Shown here: in pieces, positions 1 to 7,896 of the stretch | Layout of the letters: each line of letters starts with the position of its first letter | Position numbering within the stretch: position 1 is the first letter of the stretch | Assembly: GCF_038024105.1 (NCBI RefSeq) | Contig: NZ_CP150661.1 | Location: forward strand, 3,129,501 to 3,193,500 | From: Polaribacter butkevichii | Lineage (GTDB): Bacteria > Bacteroidota > Bacteroidia > Flavobacteriales > Flavobacteriaceae | DNA: 64,000 bases | Direction: 5' to 3' | Translations under genes and position numbers: made by a program | The notes under the pieces: model-generated | Databases searched by the model: none | What the model was told of the DNA's origin: nothing | Seen by the model: only the letters and a program-made list of their open reading frames with translations

Positions 1-15
1 GATAATGAATAAGTC

Positions 16-468
16 ATGAGAATTGTAATTCAACGTGTATCTGAAGCAAGTGTAAGCATAGAGAACCATAAAGTTGCAGAAATACAAAGCGGACTTTTAG
101 TTTTATTAGGTATTGTAGAAGATGATGATCAGGAAGACATTAATTACTTGGTAAGAAAAACAGCTAACCTACGCATCTTTAACGATGAAAATGAAGTAAT
201 GAATAAATCGCTTATAGACATTGCAGGAGAAGTAATTGTAGTAAGTCAGTTTACATTGCAAGCAGCTACCAAAAAAGGAAATAGACCAAGTTATATTAAA
301 GCCGCAAAACCAGATATTGCCATACCATTGTATACCAATTTTGTACAAACTTTAGAAAAAGAAATTGGTAAAAAAGTACAAACCGGTCAGTTTGGTGCAG
401 ATATGCAAGTAGCTTTGGTTAATGATGGTCCCGTTACTATTATCATAGATTCTAAAAATAAAGAGTAA
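16..468 (+). CDS. dtd: D-aminoacyl-tRNA deacylase
   Basis: This cytosolic proofreading enzyme hydrolyses D-amino acids (and glycine from tRNA-Ala) that were wrongly attached to tRNA. The 150-residue protein has the normal family length. The two signature motifs are visible: SQFTL at residues 77-81 and the Gly-cisPro motif GPVT at 138-141, with the conserved FGADMQV stretch at 127-133. The ATG gives the standard family N-terminus MRIVIQRV. The first 12 bases of the window read as Asp-Asn-Glu-stop in one frame and may be the tail of an upstream gene, but this is too short to call. The gene is followed 5 bp later by the TatD-like gene, so the two are probably co-transcribed. Confidence 0.95.
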   Translation: MRIVIQRVSEASVSIENHKVAEIQSGLLVLLGIVEDDDQEDINYLVRKTANLRIFNDENEVMNKSLIDIAGEVIVVSQFTLQAATKKGNRPSYIKAAKPDIAIPLYTNFVQTLEKEIGKKVQTGQFGADMQVALVNDGPVTIIIDSKNKE

Positions 469-473
469 CTTTT

Positions 474-1142
474 ATGCTTTTTTTAGATGTGCATACACAT
501 AAAATATATTCTAATGAGAATGTGTTTTCAATAGTAAATACATACCCAAATAGCACTAGTTTTTCCCAACCATTTTCAATCGGAATTCATCCTTGGTTTA
601 TAAACCAAGAAACTTTAAAAGAAGAACTTTTATTTGTAGAACATCAGCTGCAAAAAGATAACTGTTTTGCCGTTGGCGAATGTGGTTTAGACAAACTATC
701 AAAAACTGATTTGGACATTCAAAAAGATGTCTTTAAAAAGCAGGTGGCTCTTTCAGAGAAATACCAAAAACCTATAATAATTCATTGTGTAAGAGCACAT
801 CAAGAAATTATAGCAATTAAAAAAGAGGTAAACCCCAAACAAGTTTGGATTTTACATGGTTTTCATAAAAGTAAACAATTGGCAGAAAACTGTATAAAAA
901 ACGGATTGATGCTTTCGTTTGGTGCAGCTTTTATCAAAAACAAAAAATTACAAGAAACTTTTTTAGCACTTCCGTTGTCATCAATAGTATTAGAAACAGA
1001 TGATAATGAAATTGATATATCAGAAATTTATAAAAAAGCATCAGAAATAAAAAATATTTCGGTTGAAAATCTTCAACAAAAAATAACACAAAATTTCATC
1101 AATTTGATACCTCAAGCGCAGAGAGGTTTTAATGATTTATAG
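474..1142 (+). CDS. TatD family metal-dependent hydrolase
   Basis: This is a TIM-barrel metal-dependent hydrolase of the TatD DNase family, a cytosolic nuclease or phosphoesterase. Metal-ligand motifs are present in order: DVHTH at residues 5-9, the Glu of VGECGLD near 74, IIHC near 103, LHGFH near 129 and LETDD near 174. At 222 residues it is somewhat shorter than the usual 250-260, as in other compact Bacteroidota members. It sits 5 bp downstream of dtd. The last dozen codons (PQAQRGFNDL) lie inside the left arm of a palindromic repeat that continues into the intergenic region, so the C-terminus probably arose by repeat insertion. The substrate is unknown. Confidence 0.85.
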   Translation: MLFLDVHTHKIYSNENVFSIVNTYPNSTSFSQPFSIGIHPWFINQETLKEELLFVEHQLQKDNCFAVGECGLDKLSKTDLDIQKDVFKKQVALSEKYQKPIIIHCVRAHQEIIAIKKEVNPKQVWILHGFHKSKQLAENCIKNGLMLSFGAAFIKNKKLQETFLALPLSSIVLETDDNEIDISEIYKKASEIKNISVENLQQKITQNFINLIPQAQRGFNDL

Positions 1143-1176
1143 AATTTTAATGAGGTCTCCACTGCGCTTGACCAGA
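1109..1176. repeat. Palindromic intergenic repeat overlapping the end of the TatD gene
   Basis: The left arm (about 1111-1136) contains CTCAAGCGCAG followed by a GAGG and TTTTAATGA segment. The right arm (about 1146-1174) contains the reverse complement order TTTTAATGAGG then CTGCGCTTGA. The arms can pair into a long imperfect hairpin. From memory, very similar GCGCAG-cored palindromes are dispersed between genes in flavobacteria, so this is read as a REP-like element. Part of it is translated as the TatD C-terminus. Confidence 0.6.
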
Positions 1177-1199
1177 CATAAATAATATATAAAAGTAAT

Positions 1200-1919
1200 A
1201 TGAGTTGGTTAGAACGTACTGAATTATTAGTGCAAAAAGAAGGGTTAGAAAAACTTAAAAAAGCCAATATTTTAGTAGTTGGTTTAGGGGGTGTGGGGTC
1301 TTATGCTGCAGAATTTATTGCAAGAGCAGGAGTACAAAAAATGACGATTGTAGATGGTGATGTTTTTGATGAAACCAATAAAAACCGTCAATTAACAGCT
1401 TTAGATTCTACCATCGGAAAATCGAAAGCAAGGGTTTTGGCAGCAAGGTTAATAGATATAAATCCAGAAATTGAGTTAACAGTTTTAGAAGAGTTTTTAT
1501 CGCCAGAAAGAGCCTTTGAAATTGTAACAAAAGAGTTTGATTATGTTTTAGATTGCATTGATAGTATTACACCTAAAGTAAATTTGATTGTAGCGGCAAG
1601 AAGAAAAAAAGTAAAAATAATTTCTTCTATGGGAGCAGGTGGTAAATTAGATGCTACCAAAGTAAAAATAAAAGACATTGCTAATACTAAAAATTGTACA
1701 ATGGCACGTGTGTTAAGAAAGCGATTAAAAGAACGTAAGGTAAATAAAGGTGTAAAAGCGGTGTATTCTGAAGAAATGCAAATTTCTAAAAGTGTAAAAA
1801 GAACCGACGGAACTCATTTTAAGAAATCGTATTATGGTACTATAAGCTATATGCCAGCACTTTTTGGTCTACAAGCAGCAGCTTTTGTAGTTAATTTTAT
1901 CATAAATAGAAAAAAATAG
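1200..1919 (+). CDS. tcdA: tRNA threonylcarbamoyladenosine dehydratase TcdA (E1/ThiF-like)
   Basis: This ATP-dependent E1-like enzyme dehydrates t6A37 of tRNA to the cyclic form ct6A. The nucleotide-binding loop GLGGVGSYA lies at residues 28-36, followed by the acidic loop DGDVFDETNKNRQ at 52-64, and DCIDS near 117 and MGAGG near 144. These are characteristic of the TcdA/CsdL branch of the ThiF/MoeB superfamily. The length of 239 residues is about normal; the E. coli enzyme is slightly longer. It stands alone after the TatD gene, separated by a palindromic repeat. Another ThiF-like adenylyltransferase is possible but less likely, because the protein lacks a rhodanese or C-terminal CxxC zinc pair. 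Confidence 0.88.
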   Translation: MSWLERTELLVQKEGLEKLKKANILVVGLGGVGSYAAEFIARAGVQKMTIVDGDVFDETNKNRQLTALDSTIGKSKARVLAARLIDINPEIELTVLEEFLSPERAFEIVTKEFDYVLDCIDSITPKVNLIVAARRKKVKIISSMGAGGKLDATKVKIKDIANTKNCTMARVLRKRLKERKVNKGVKAVYSEEMQISKSVKRTDGTHFKKSYYGTISYMPALFGLQAAAFVVNFIINRKK

Positions 1920-1941
1920 TTTCCAAGGAAAATAAATGTTG

Positions 1942-1949
1942 TATATTTG
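1942..1949 (+). promoter_or_regulatory. Bacteroidota-type -7 promoter element of the YceI lipoprotein gene
   Basis: TATATTTG matches the TAnnTTTG -7 consensus of the Bacteroidota housekeeping sigma factor. It lies about 40 bp before the YceI ATG. A TTTCC at 1920-1924 is at roughly -33 spacing. The element is short, so the call rests on position as well as match. Confidence 0.5.
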
Positions 1950-1989
1950 CCATGGGAAATAAAATAATATCCATTAAATTTAAAATAAC

Positions 1990-2628
1990 ATGAAAAAAAT
2001 AATTTTATCATTAGTAGTAGTAGCATCAGTTTTAACTGCATGTAAAGGAGAAAAGAAAGAAAAAGTAGAAGTAAAGGAAGCTGTTAAAGTTGCCGTTAAC
2101 GTAGCTGAATTAAATAATGTAGATACTGCTGTTTCTGTATTAAATTGGGAAGGAACAAAACCAGGAGGAGCACATAATGGAACTGTTGCTTTAAAAAGTG
2201 GTGGTTTATTAATAGAAAATGGTAAACTTACAAGTGGTGAGTTTGTAATTGATATGTCTACTATTAAAAACGTAGACATGGCAGGTAGCGAAGGAGCAGG
2301 TAAAATTGAAGGACATTTAAAAAATGAAGACTTTTTTGATGTTGCAGTATACCCAACTTCAAAATTTGTAATTACAAAAGTAGAAGAAGTAGCTGGTAAA
2401 TTAGCTGTTACAGGAAACTTACAAATTAAAGATGTAACAAAAAGTATTACAATACCTGCAACAATTTCTACAGAAAACGGAGTTACAGTTTTTAAAAGTG
2501 AAGCTTTTAATGTAGACAGAGCAGATTTTAATGTAAAATACGGATCTAAAAAATTCTTTGAAGGATTAAAAGATAAATTTATAAACGATATAATGACATT
2601 CTCTTTTGTTGTAAAAACGAAAGCGTAA
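1990..2628 (+). CDS. YceI family lipoprotein
   Basis: This is an exported lipoprotein with a YceI lipocalin-like beta-barrel fold, a family that binds isoprenoid or lipid ligands. The N-terminus is a lipoprotein signal peptide with lipobox LTAC and Cys18 as the predicted lipidated residue, followed by a Lys/Glu-rich linker. The YceI domain runs from about residue 50 to the end and shows family landmarks such as the NWEGTKPGGAHNGT opening, GEFVIDMSTI, and a C-terminal VDRADFNVKYG near 178. It is monocistronic, with its own promoter and a strong hairpin terminator. The physiological ligand cannot be read from the sequence. Confidence 0.9.
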   Translation: MKKIILSLVVVASVLTACKGEKKEKVEVKEAVKVAVNVAELNNVDTAVSVLNWEGTKPGGAHNGTVALKSGGLLIENGKLTSGEFVIDMSTIKNVDMAGSEGAGKIEGHLKNEDFFDVAVYPTSKFVITKVEEVAGKLAVTGNLQIKDVTKSITIPATISTENGVTVFKSEAFNVDRADFNVKYGSKKFFEGLKDKFINDIMTFSFVVKTKA

Positions 2629-2653
2629 ATTAGATTAATTCAAATTCAATTTT

Positions 2654-2690
2654 AGAGGCTAAAAACTTTTGTTTTTAGCCTCTTTTTTGT
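2654..2690 (+). terminator. Rho-independent terminator after the YceI lipoprotein gene
   Basis: AGAGGCTAAAAAC and GTTTTTAGCCTCT form a 13-bp perfect stem with a TTTT loop, followed by a T run. It lies 25 bp downstream of the YceI stop. Confidence 0.85.
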
Positions 2691-2700
2691 GCTTTTTTTT

Positions 2701-2708
2701 TAACTTTG
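2701..2708 (+). promoter_or_regulatory. -7 promoter element of the DUF3857 pair
   Basis: TAACTTTG matches TAnnTTTG exactly. The predicted transcript would start near 2713, about 15 nt before the ATG at 2728. This placement argues against the in-frame TTG at 2710 as the start codon. Confidence 0.55.
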
Positions 2709-2727
2709 GTTGCTATCAAAAAAATCT

Positions 2728-4650
2728 ATGAAAAAGTTTATTTTCGGCGCTATTTTAGCCGCCTTATTGTTAATTGTACCCAACACATTTAGTCAAAAAA
2801 CAAATTACGCTGCACTATTAATTCCTACAGAGTTAAAAGAAAATGCAAATGCTGTTATAAGAGATAATACTTTACATATTACGCTAGATGATGTAGATGA
2901 TATGGTTGTGCATAAAACAAAAGTAGTAACTGTCTTAAATAAATTAGGAGACAGTAAAGCTTCTATGTATGAGTATTATGATAATACCACTAAAATAACA
3001 GAACTATCTGCGGTTATTTATAATGCTTTTGGTAAGGAAATAAATAAGTTTTCTAAAAATAAATTTTTAGACGAAAGTGCTGTAAGTGGAGGGACTTTGT
3101 ATTCTGACTCTAGAGTAAAATATTTAGATTATACGCCAGTTTCTTATCCGTATACAGTGGTTTTTGAGTCTGAATATAAAACATCATCAACAGGTTTTAT
3201 ACCTAATTGGTACCCTATTAAAGGCTATTTTGTTTCTATTGAAAAAAGTAGTTATGTTTTTAAAAATCCATTAAAAATAAATTTTAATAAGAAAGAAAAA
3301 AACTTTGAGGGTTATAATATAGAAAACAAACATACAGATTATGAGTTACACTCAACTCTAAAAAATCAACCGGCACTTAAATATGAAGAAAATAGTGTTT
3401 CTTACAATGAGATCTTGCCAACATTAATGGTGGTTCCTCTAGATTTTCAAACAGACAATATAAAAGGAAGTTATTCTAATTGGAAAGAGCTAGGTGTTTG
3501 GATGAACGAAAGTATTTTAAGAGGAAAGTCTAATTTAGAGGAAACAACTAAACAAAAAATTTTAAGTTTAGTAAAAGGAGTAGAAGATCCTATTAAAAAA
3601 GCGAAAATTGTTTACAATTTTATGCAAAATAAAACGCGTTATATAAGTGTACAAGTTGGTATTGGAGGTATTCAACCCATATCAGCAAACGAGGTAGACA
3701 AGGTTAGTTACGGAGATTGTAAGGGGTTAACTAATTATACAAAAGCATTGTTAGATGTTGTAGGGGTTCAATCTAATTACGTGCATGTAGAGGCCAATAG
3801 AGATGATAAAGTTTCTTTCGATACAGATTTTGCTTCCTTAGCTCAAGGAAACCATGTTATTCTAAATATCCCTAATAATGGTAATGATATTTGGTTAGAG
3901 TGTACCAGTCAAACAATTCCGTTTGGGTTTTTGGGAGATTTTACAGATGACAGAAATGTGTTGGTAATAACACCAGAAGGCGGAGTTATAAAAAGAACTC
4001 CTGCCTACAAGAATGAAACAAACTTACAAGAGTTAAAAGGAAAAATTCAATTAGAAAAAAACGGAAGTTTAACAGCTAGTTTACATAGAGTTTCTAAAGG
4101 AATTCAATATGATGATAAATCTTTTTATGAAACTTTATCAAAAGAAGAACTTACAAAAAAATACAAATCTAACGATTGGAGTTATAATAACAATTTAGAA
4201 ATTGATGCTGTATCATTGTTAAATGATAAAGATAAGGTAGTTTTTAAAGAAGATTTAAAAGTAACCATTAAAAACTATGCTTCTGTAAATAACAAAGAAT
4301 ATTTGTTTAGAGTTAATGTTTTTAATAGAAACAATTTTATACCTAAAAGATACAGAAGTAGAAAGTTGCCATTAAAAATTTCTAGAGGATATAAAGATGA
4401 AGATCAGTATGAAATTAAAATTCCTGAAGGCTATGTTTTGGGTGTTTTACCTTCAGAAAAAAATATTTCATCAAAATTTGGGACCTATAAAGTAACGTTT
4501 ACAAAAGTAGATGATACAACCTTTAAGTATCATAAAACAATGGTTATTAAAGAAGGCGTTTATCCTAAAGAAGCATATAAAAACTACAGAAGTTTTAGAA
4601 GAAGTATTGCTAAATATGAAAATTTAAGAATTGCTATTACACAAAAATAA
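2728..4650 (+). CDS. Exported DUF3857/transglutaminase-like protein (catalytic Cys present)
   Basis: This is an exported protein of the DUF3857 plus transglutaminase-core family, common in Bacteroidota and of unknown substrate. The ATG at 2728 gives a clean signal peptide (MKKFIFGAILAALLLIV... ending TFSQ). An in-frame TTG six codons upstream would lie at the predicted transcription start. The DUF3857 beta-rich region occupies roughly residues 40-260. The transglutaminase-like core follows, with SYGDCKGLT near residue 331 (candidate nucleophile Cys), GNHVILNI (candidate His) and WLECTSQ (acidic position occupied by Glu). The C-terminal 200 residues are beta-rich. It is followed 5 bp later by a paralogue, so the two form an operon. 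Confidence 0.85.
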   Translation: MKKFIFGAILAALLLIVPNTFSQKTNYAALLIPTELKENANAVIRDNTLHITLDDVDDMVVHKTKVVTVLNKLGDSKASMYEYYDNTTKITELSAVIYNAFGKEINKFSKNKFLDESAVSGGTLYSDSRVKYLDYTPVSYPYTVVFESEYKTSSTGFIPNWYPIKGYFVSIEKSSYVFKNPLKINFNKKEKNFEGYNIENKHTDYELHSTLKNQPALKYEENSVSYNEILPTLMVVPLDFQTDNIKGSYSNWKELGVWMNESILRGKSNLEETTKQKILSLVKGVEDPIKKAKIVYNFMQNKTRYISVQVGIGGIQPISANEVDKVSYGDCKGLTNYTKALLDVVGVQSNYVHVEANRDDKVSFDTDFASLAQGNHVILNIPNNGNDIWLECTSQTIPFGFLGDFTDDRNVLVITPEGGVIKRTPAYKNETNLQELKGKIQLEKNGSLTASLHRVSKGIQYDDKSFYETLSKEELTKKYKSNDWSYNNNLEIDAVSLLNDKDKVVFKEDLKVTIKNYASVNNKEYLFRVNVFNRNNFIPKRYRSRKLPLKISRGYKDEDQYEIKIPEGYVLGVLPSEKNISSKFGTYKVTFTKVDDTTFKYHKTMVIKEGVYPKEAYKNYRSFRRSIAKYENLRIAITQK

Positions 4651-4655
4651 ATTGA

Positions 4656-6614
4656 ATGAAAAAGATTACAATTGCATTGCTATTATTAAGTCAGTTATCA
4701 TTATTCGCACAAGATTATAAATTTGGTAAGGTATCTAAAGAAGAGTTAGAAGAAAAATATTATCCTTTAGACTCTACTGCAGATGCAGCATATTTGTACA
4801 GAGAAAGAAGAACTTATTATAATTTTATTAAAAATGAAGGTTTTCAACTAGTCACAAAAATTCATGAACGTATTAAAATTTATACCAAAGAAGGTTTTGA
4901 TATGGCTACAAAACCTGTTGCTTATTATGATCCCGAAAATGGAGATGAAGAATCTGTAAACTCTATAAAAGGATATACCTATTCTTTAGTTAAAGGTAAA
5001 GTTGTAAAAGAAAAGTTATCAAAAAATAATATATTTAAAGAGAAAAAAAATAAATCATACAGTATTAAGAAAATAACAATGCCTAATATTAAAGTAGGTA
5101 CAGTTATAGAAATTAAATATGAGCTTATTTCTCCTTTTATCAACTTTATAGATGATTTACAATTTCAATACGGCATTCCCGTAAAAAAATTAAATTACCA
5201 AATTGAAATTCCAGAATATTTTACTTTTAACAAAAGGTCTAAAGGATATTATTCTGTACAAATGAAAAAATCAGCAAAAAATGGAATTGTTGGTTCTACA
5301 AATTTTAGAATTGATGTTTTTTCTTTTGAAGGGAACAAGATACCTGCCTTAAGAGATGATGAACCTTTTATTAGTAGTATTCATAATTATAGAGGAGGTT
5401 TGGAGTTTGAGTTAACCCAAACAAATTTTTTGTCTATTCAAGGAGAACTTAAAAACTATTCAAATACATGGGAAACCGTTAGTAAACAAATTTTTAAATC
5501 TTCTCGTTTTGGTACAGAATTAAATAAAAGTAATTATTACAAAGAAGATTTAGAAAAAATACTTGAAGTTTCTAAAACAAGAACAGAAAAAATAGCTTCT
5601 ATTTTTCAGTTTGTTAAAAAACAAGTAAAATGGAACGGAGTTTACGGTAAATATACAGATAAGGGTGTTAGGAAAGCCTACAAAGAAAGAGTAGGTAATG
5701 TAGCTGATATTAATTTAATACTAACCTCTATGTTGCGTTCTGCTGGTTTAGATGCAAACCCTGTTTTAGTGAGTACAAGGAATAATGGAGTTCCAATGTT
5801 TCCAACTTTAGATGGTTTTAATTACGTAATTTCTATGGTAGAATTTAAAGATGGGACTTATTTATTGTTAGATGCCACAGAACTTTTTAGTTTACCAAAT
5901 ATTTTACCTACTAGAGTATTGAATTGGAATGGAAGAAAAGTTACAAAAGAAGGGAACTCTTCATGGATAAAATTAACTCCATCTAAATTTGCATCAGAAG
6001 AGAATTTAATTATGGTTAAAGTAACTCAAGATTTAATAGTTGAAGGCTTTGTAAGAACAAAATATGATAATTTAAATGCATTAAATTTTAGAAATAATTA
6101 TAATCATATAAAAGAAGAAAATTTAATTACAAAGTTTGAAGAAAATAATAAAGTTGAAATAATAAACTTTAAAATCACTAATAAGTATGAAATAGGAAAA
6201 CCTGTTAATAGTACTTTAAAGTTTTCTAGTGAGGATTTGATAGAAGAAATAAGTAATAAATTATATATTGAACCATTATTGTTCTTAACTGAACATGAGA
6301 ATCCATTTAAGCTAGAAGAAAGAAAATTCCCTATTGATTTTGCATCACCTTGGAAAGATAAAAATACCGTTTCAATACAAATTCCTGAAGGTTATAAAGT
6401 AGAAAAGTTGCCAGAATCGTTTGCTATTTCTTTGCCTGACAATTTAGGCGTTTTTAAATATCAAGTAACTCAAATGGGGAAGAAAATTAGTACTATAGCT
6501 ATTTTGCAATTTAATTCTGCAATTATTGGTGCAGAAAATTATAAAGTTTTAAAAGATTTTTACGGACAAATGGTAAAAAAGCAATCAGAGAAAATAGTAT
6601 TGATAAAATTGTAA
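4656..6614 (+). CDS. Exported DUF3857/transglutaminase-like protein, apparently lacking the catalytic Cys
   Basis: This is a paralogue of the preceding gene, 652 residues, with a signal peptide ending around LSLFAQ. The transglutaminase core is recognisable around residues 300-420, but the position of the catalytic cysteine reads GNVADINL (no Cys). The His position reads FNYVI (Tyr), while the acidic LLLDAT motif is retained. It therefore looks like a non-enzymatic or differently acting partner of the upstream protein. Translation starts 5 bp after the upstream stop, which implies co-expression. A hairpin with a short T tract follows the stop. Confidence 0.82.
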   Translation: MKKITIALLLLSQLSLFAQDYKFGKVSKEELEEKYYPLDSTADAAYLYRERRTYYNFIKNEGFQLVTKIHERIKIYTKEGFDMATKPVAYYDPENGDEESVNSIKGYTYSLVKGKVVKEKLSKNNIFKEKKNKSYSIKKITMPNIKVGTVIEIKYELISPFINFIDDLQFQYGIPVKKLNYQIEIPEYFTFNKRSKGYYSVQMKKSAKNGIVGSTNFRIDVFSFEGNKIPALRDDEPFISSIHNYRGGLEFELTQTNFLSIQGELKNYSNTWETVSKQIFKSSRFGTELNKSNYYKEDLEKILEVSKTRTEKIASIFQFVKKQVKWNGVYGKYTDKGVRKAYKERVGNVADINLILTSMLRSAGLDANPVLVSTRNNGVPMFPTLDGFNYVISMVEFKDGTYLLLDATELFSLPNILPTRVLNWNGRKVTKEGNSSWIKLTPSKFASEENLIMVKVTQDLIVEGFVRTKYDNLNALNFRNNYNHIKEENLITKFEENNKVEIINFKITNKYEIGKPVNSTLKFSSEDLIEEISNKLYIEPLLFLTEHENPFKLEERKFPIDFASPWKDKNTVSIQIPEGYKVEKLPESFAISLPDNLGVFKYQVTQMGKKISTIAILQFNSAIIGAENYKVLKDFYGQMVKKQSEKIVLIKL

Positions 6615-6618
6615 AAGG

Positions 6619-6655
6619 AACAATCCCAAAAGGATAGTTTTGGGATTGTTTTAAG
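6619..6655. terminator. Hairpin between convergent genes
   Basis: AACAATCCCAAAA and TTTTGGGATTGTT form a 13-bp perfect stem with a 6-nt loop, followed on the plus side by TTTTAA. It lies just after the DUF3857 operon and abuts the stop of the convergent CPBP gene. It is likely a terminator for the plus-strand operon. Activity on the minus strand is less clear. Confidence 0.7.
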
Positions 6656-7277
6656 AAGGAAAACCAAGCATATTGCCCATACCAACCGTAAATAACCAAC
6701 AACCATAAATACTATGTTCTATAGAAACTAAAAGTGTAGATTTTGTTTTATTGTACGTTATTGCAAATAAAATTCCACCAATAAAGGTTAAAAATAATAC
6801 AAGTGTATTTCTAAACATTAGATGTGCTGCAGAAAATAATAGGGCGTTTACAAGTATAAATAAGCTTTCGTTTTTAAATAGGTTTTGATAGCGTTTAAAA
6901 AAGAAAGTTCTATACAAAAGCTCTTGGGGATACACCGAAAAGAAAGTGTAAAAAAGCAAGATTAAAATCCATAAGCTAGGTTTATTTAACATCACGGTAA
7001 AAAGATTTTCTTTATCTGTAAACCAAACAAAAGAAGTGGTAATAAGGGCAATAATTAAAAATTTTATCAATGTAGTTGTCCAAAAATGTTTCCAGTTGAT
7101 GTTTTTCTCAATTCTGAATTTAATTTTTTCAACTTTAAATAGTATATAGGTAATATAAGTAAAACCTAAAAGACCGATAATCAATTTTAAAATAGGAGAA
7201 TAATCAAATGCAAAACTTATTGGAATTAGCACAAAAATTAATAAAAGTTCAAAAAATTTACAACGAGTAGTTTGCAT
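6651..7277 (-). CDS. CPBP family intramembrane glutamic protease
   Basis: This is a polytopic membrane protein of the CPBP (CAAX protease/bacteriocin-processing, Abi) family with about six hydrophobic segments in 208 residues. The family motif appears as PQELLYR near residue 117, where the usual EExxxR is QExxxR. It is followed by the second conserved motif around FSAAHLMF and a later His in SIEHSIYG. Loss of the first Glu of the pair is seen in other members, so activity is plausible but unproven. The stop of the Lrp gene lies 3 bp upstream, and the two are probably co-transcribed from the Lrp promoter. Substrate unknown. Confidence 0.8.
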   Translation of the reverse strand: MQTTRCKFFELLLIFVLIPISFAFDYSPILKLIIGLLGFTYITYILFKVEKIKFRIEKNINWKHFWTTTLIKFLIIALITTSFVWFTDKENLFTVMLNKPSLWILILLFYTFFSVYPQELLYRTFFFKRYQNLFKNESLFILVNALLFSAAHLMFRNTLVLFLTFIGGILFAITYNKTKSTLLVSIEHSIYGCWLFTVGMGNMLGFPS

Positions 7278-7280
7278 GTT

Positions 7281-7739
7281 TTATAAGTTTATAGCGGTTG
7301 TATTTTTAACTTGCTCAATAGCAAAGATACTATGTGTACTGCCAATATATTTTATGGCAGTTAATTTGGTAACCATAAAATTTCTATAAGTTTCCATATC
7401 CTTTACATAAATTTTTAGAATATAATCATAATCTCCACTCACATGAAAACATTCTGATACTTCTTCTAATTTTAAAATTTCACGCTCAAAAGTAGTTACA
7501 TATTCTTTAGAATGTTGAATCAGTTTTAGATGACACAAAACTAAAAACGATTTATCAATTTTATTTTTGTTGATAATGGCCACGTACTTTTCAATAATAT
7601 TTTGGTTTTCTAATTTTTTGATACGTTCATAAACAGCCGTAATAGACAAGTTTAATTGAAGTGATAACTGTTTTGTGGTTTGTTTACTGTCTTCTTGTAA
7701 TAAATTAATGAGTTTTTTATCGGTAGAATCTAATGCCAT
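7281..7739 (-). CDS. Lrp/AsnC family transcriptional regulator
   Basis: This feast/famine regulator has 152 residues, the normal size. An N-terminal helix-turn-helix (residues about 5-55; TKQLSLQLNLSITAVYERIKKLE) is followed by a RAM/ligand-binding domain with the GDYDYILKIYVKD signature near 105. Such proteins sense amino acids and often regulate a divergent gene. Here the divergent neighbour is a methionine gamma-lyase-like PLP enzyme, and the 157-bp gap contains five copies of a TAGTTT/AAACTA half-site. I infer, but cannot show, that it controls sulfur amino acid degradation. Confidence 0.92.
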   Translation of the reverse strand: MALDSTDKKLINLLQEDSKQTTKQLSLQLNLSITAVYERIKKLENQNIIEKYVAIINKNKIDKSFLVLCHLKLIQHSKEYVTTFEREILKLEEVSECFHVSGDYDYILKIYVKDMETYRNFMVTKLTAIKYIGSTHSIFAIEQVKNTTAINL

Positions 7740-7781
7740 GGTTTTAAATTTTCTGAAAAGATATCGGAATAGAACTTATTT

Positions 7782-7889
7782 TAGTTTTTAAGTCTAGTTT
7801 GTTTTGTAAATTTAGAAAATAAAACTATACTTTTTAGTTTATGTTGATTTTATTTCTTGTTAGTCGTTTTTTTGCAATCAATAAAACTA
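7782..7889. promoter_or_regulatory. Candidate Lrp operator cluster (TAGTTT/AAACTA half-sites)
   Basis: The hexamer TAGTTT or its reverse complement AAACTA occurs at 7782-7787, 7795-7800, 7822-7827, 7835-7840 and 7884-7889. The pair at 7822 and 7835 is an inverted repeat with a 7-bp spacer, and the pairs 7782/7795 and 7822/7835 share a 13-bp offset. This arrangement between divergent regulator and target genes suggests operator sites. AT-rich background makes some copies expected by chance. Confidence 0.4.
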
Positions 7890-7896
7890 AATAATT

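Noticed and set aside
1..15. Tail of an upstream gene at the left edge
   Set aside because: Only three codons and a stop are visible, which is not enough evidence for a feature.
6651..7277. CPBP protein as a pseudogene because EExxxR is QExxxR
   Set aside because: The frame is intact, the other motifs are present, and variants with one Glu are known in the family.
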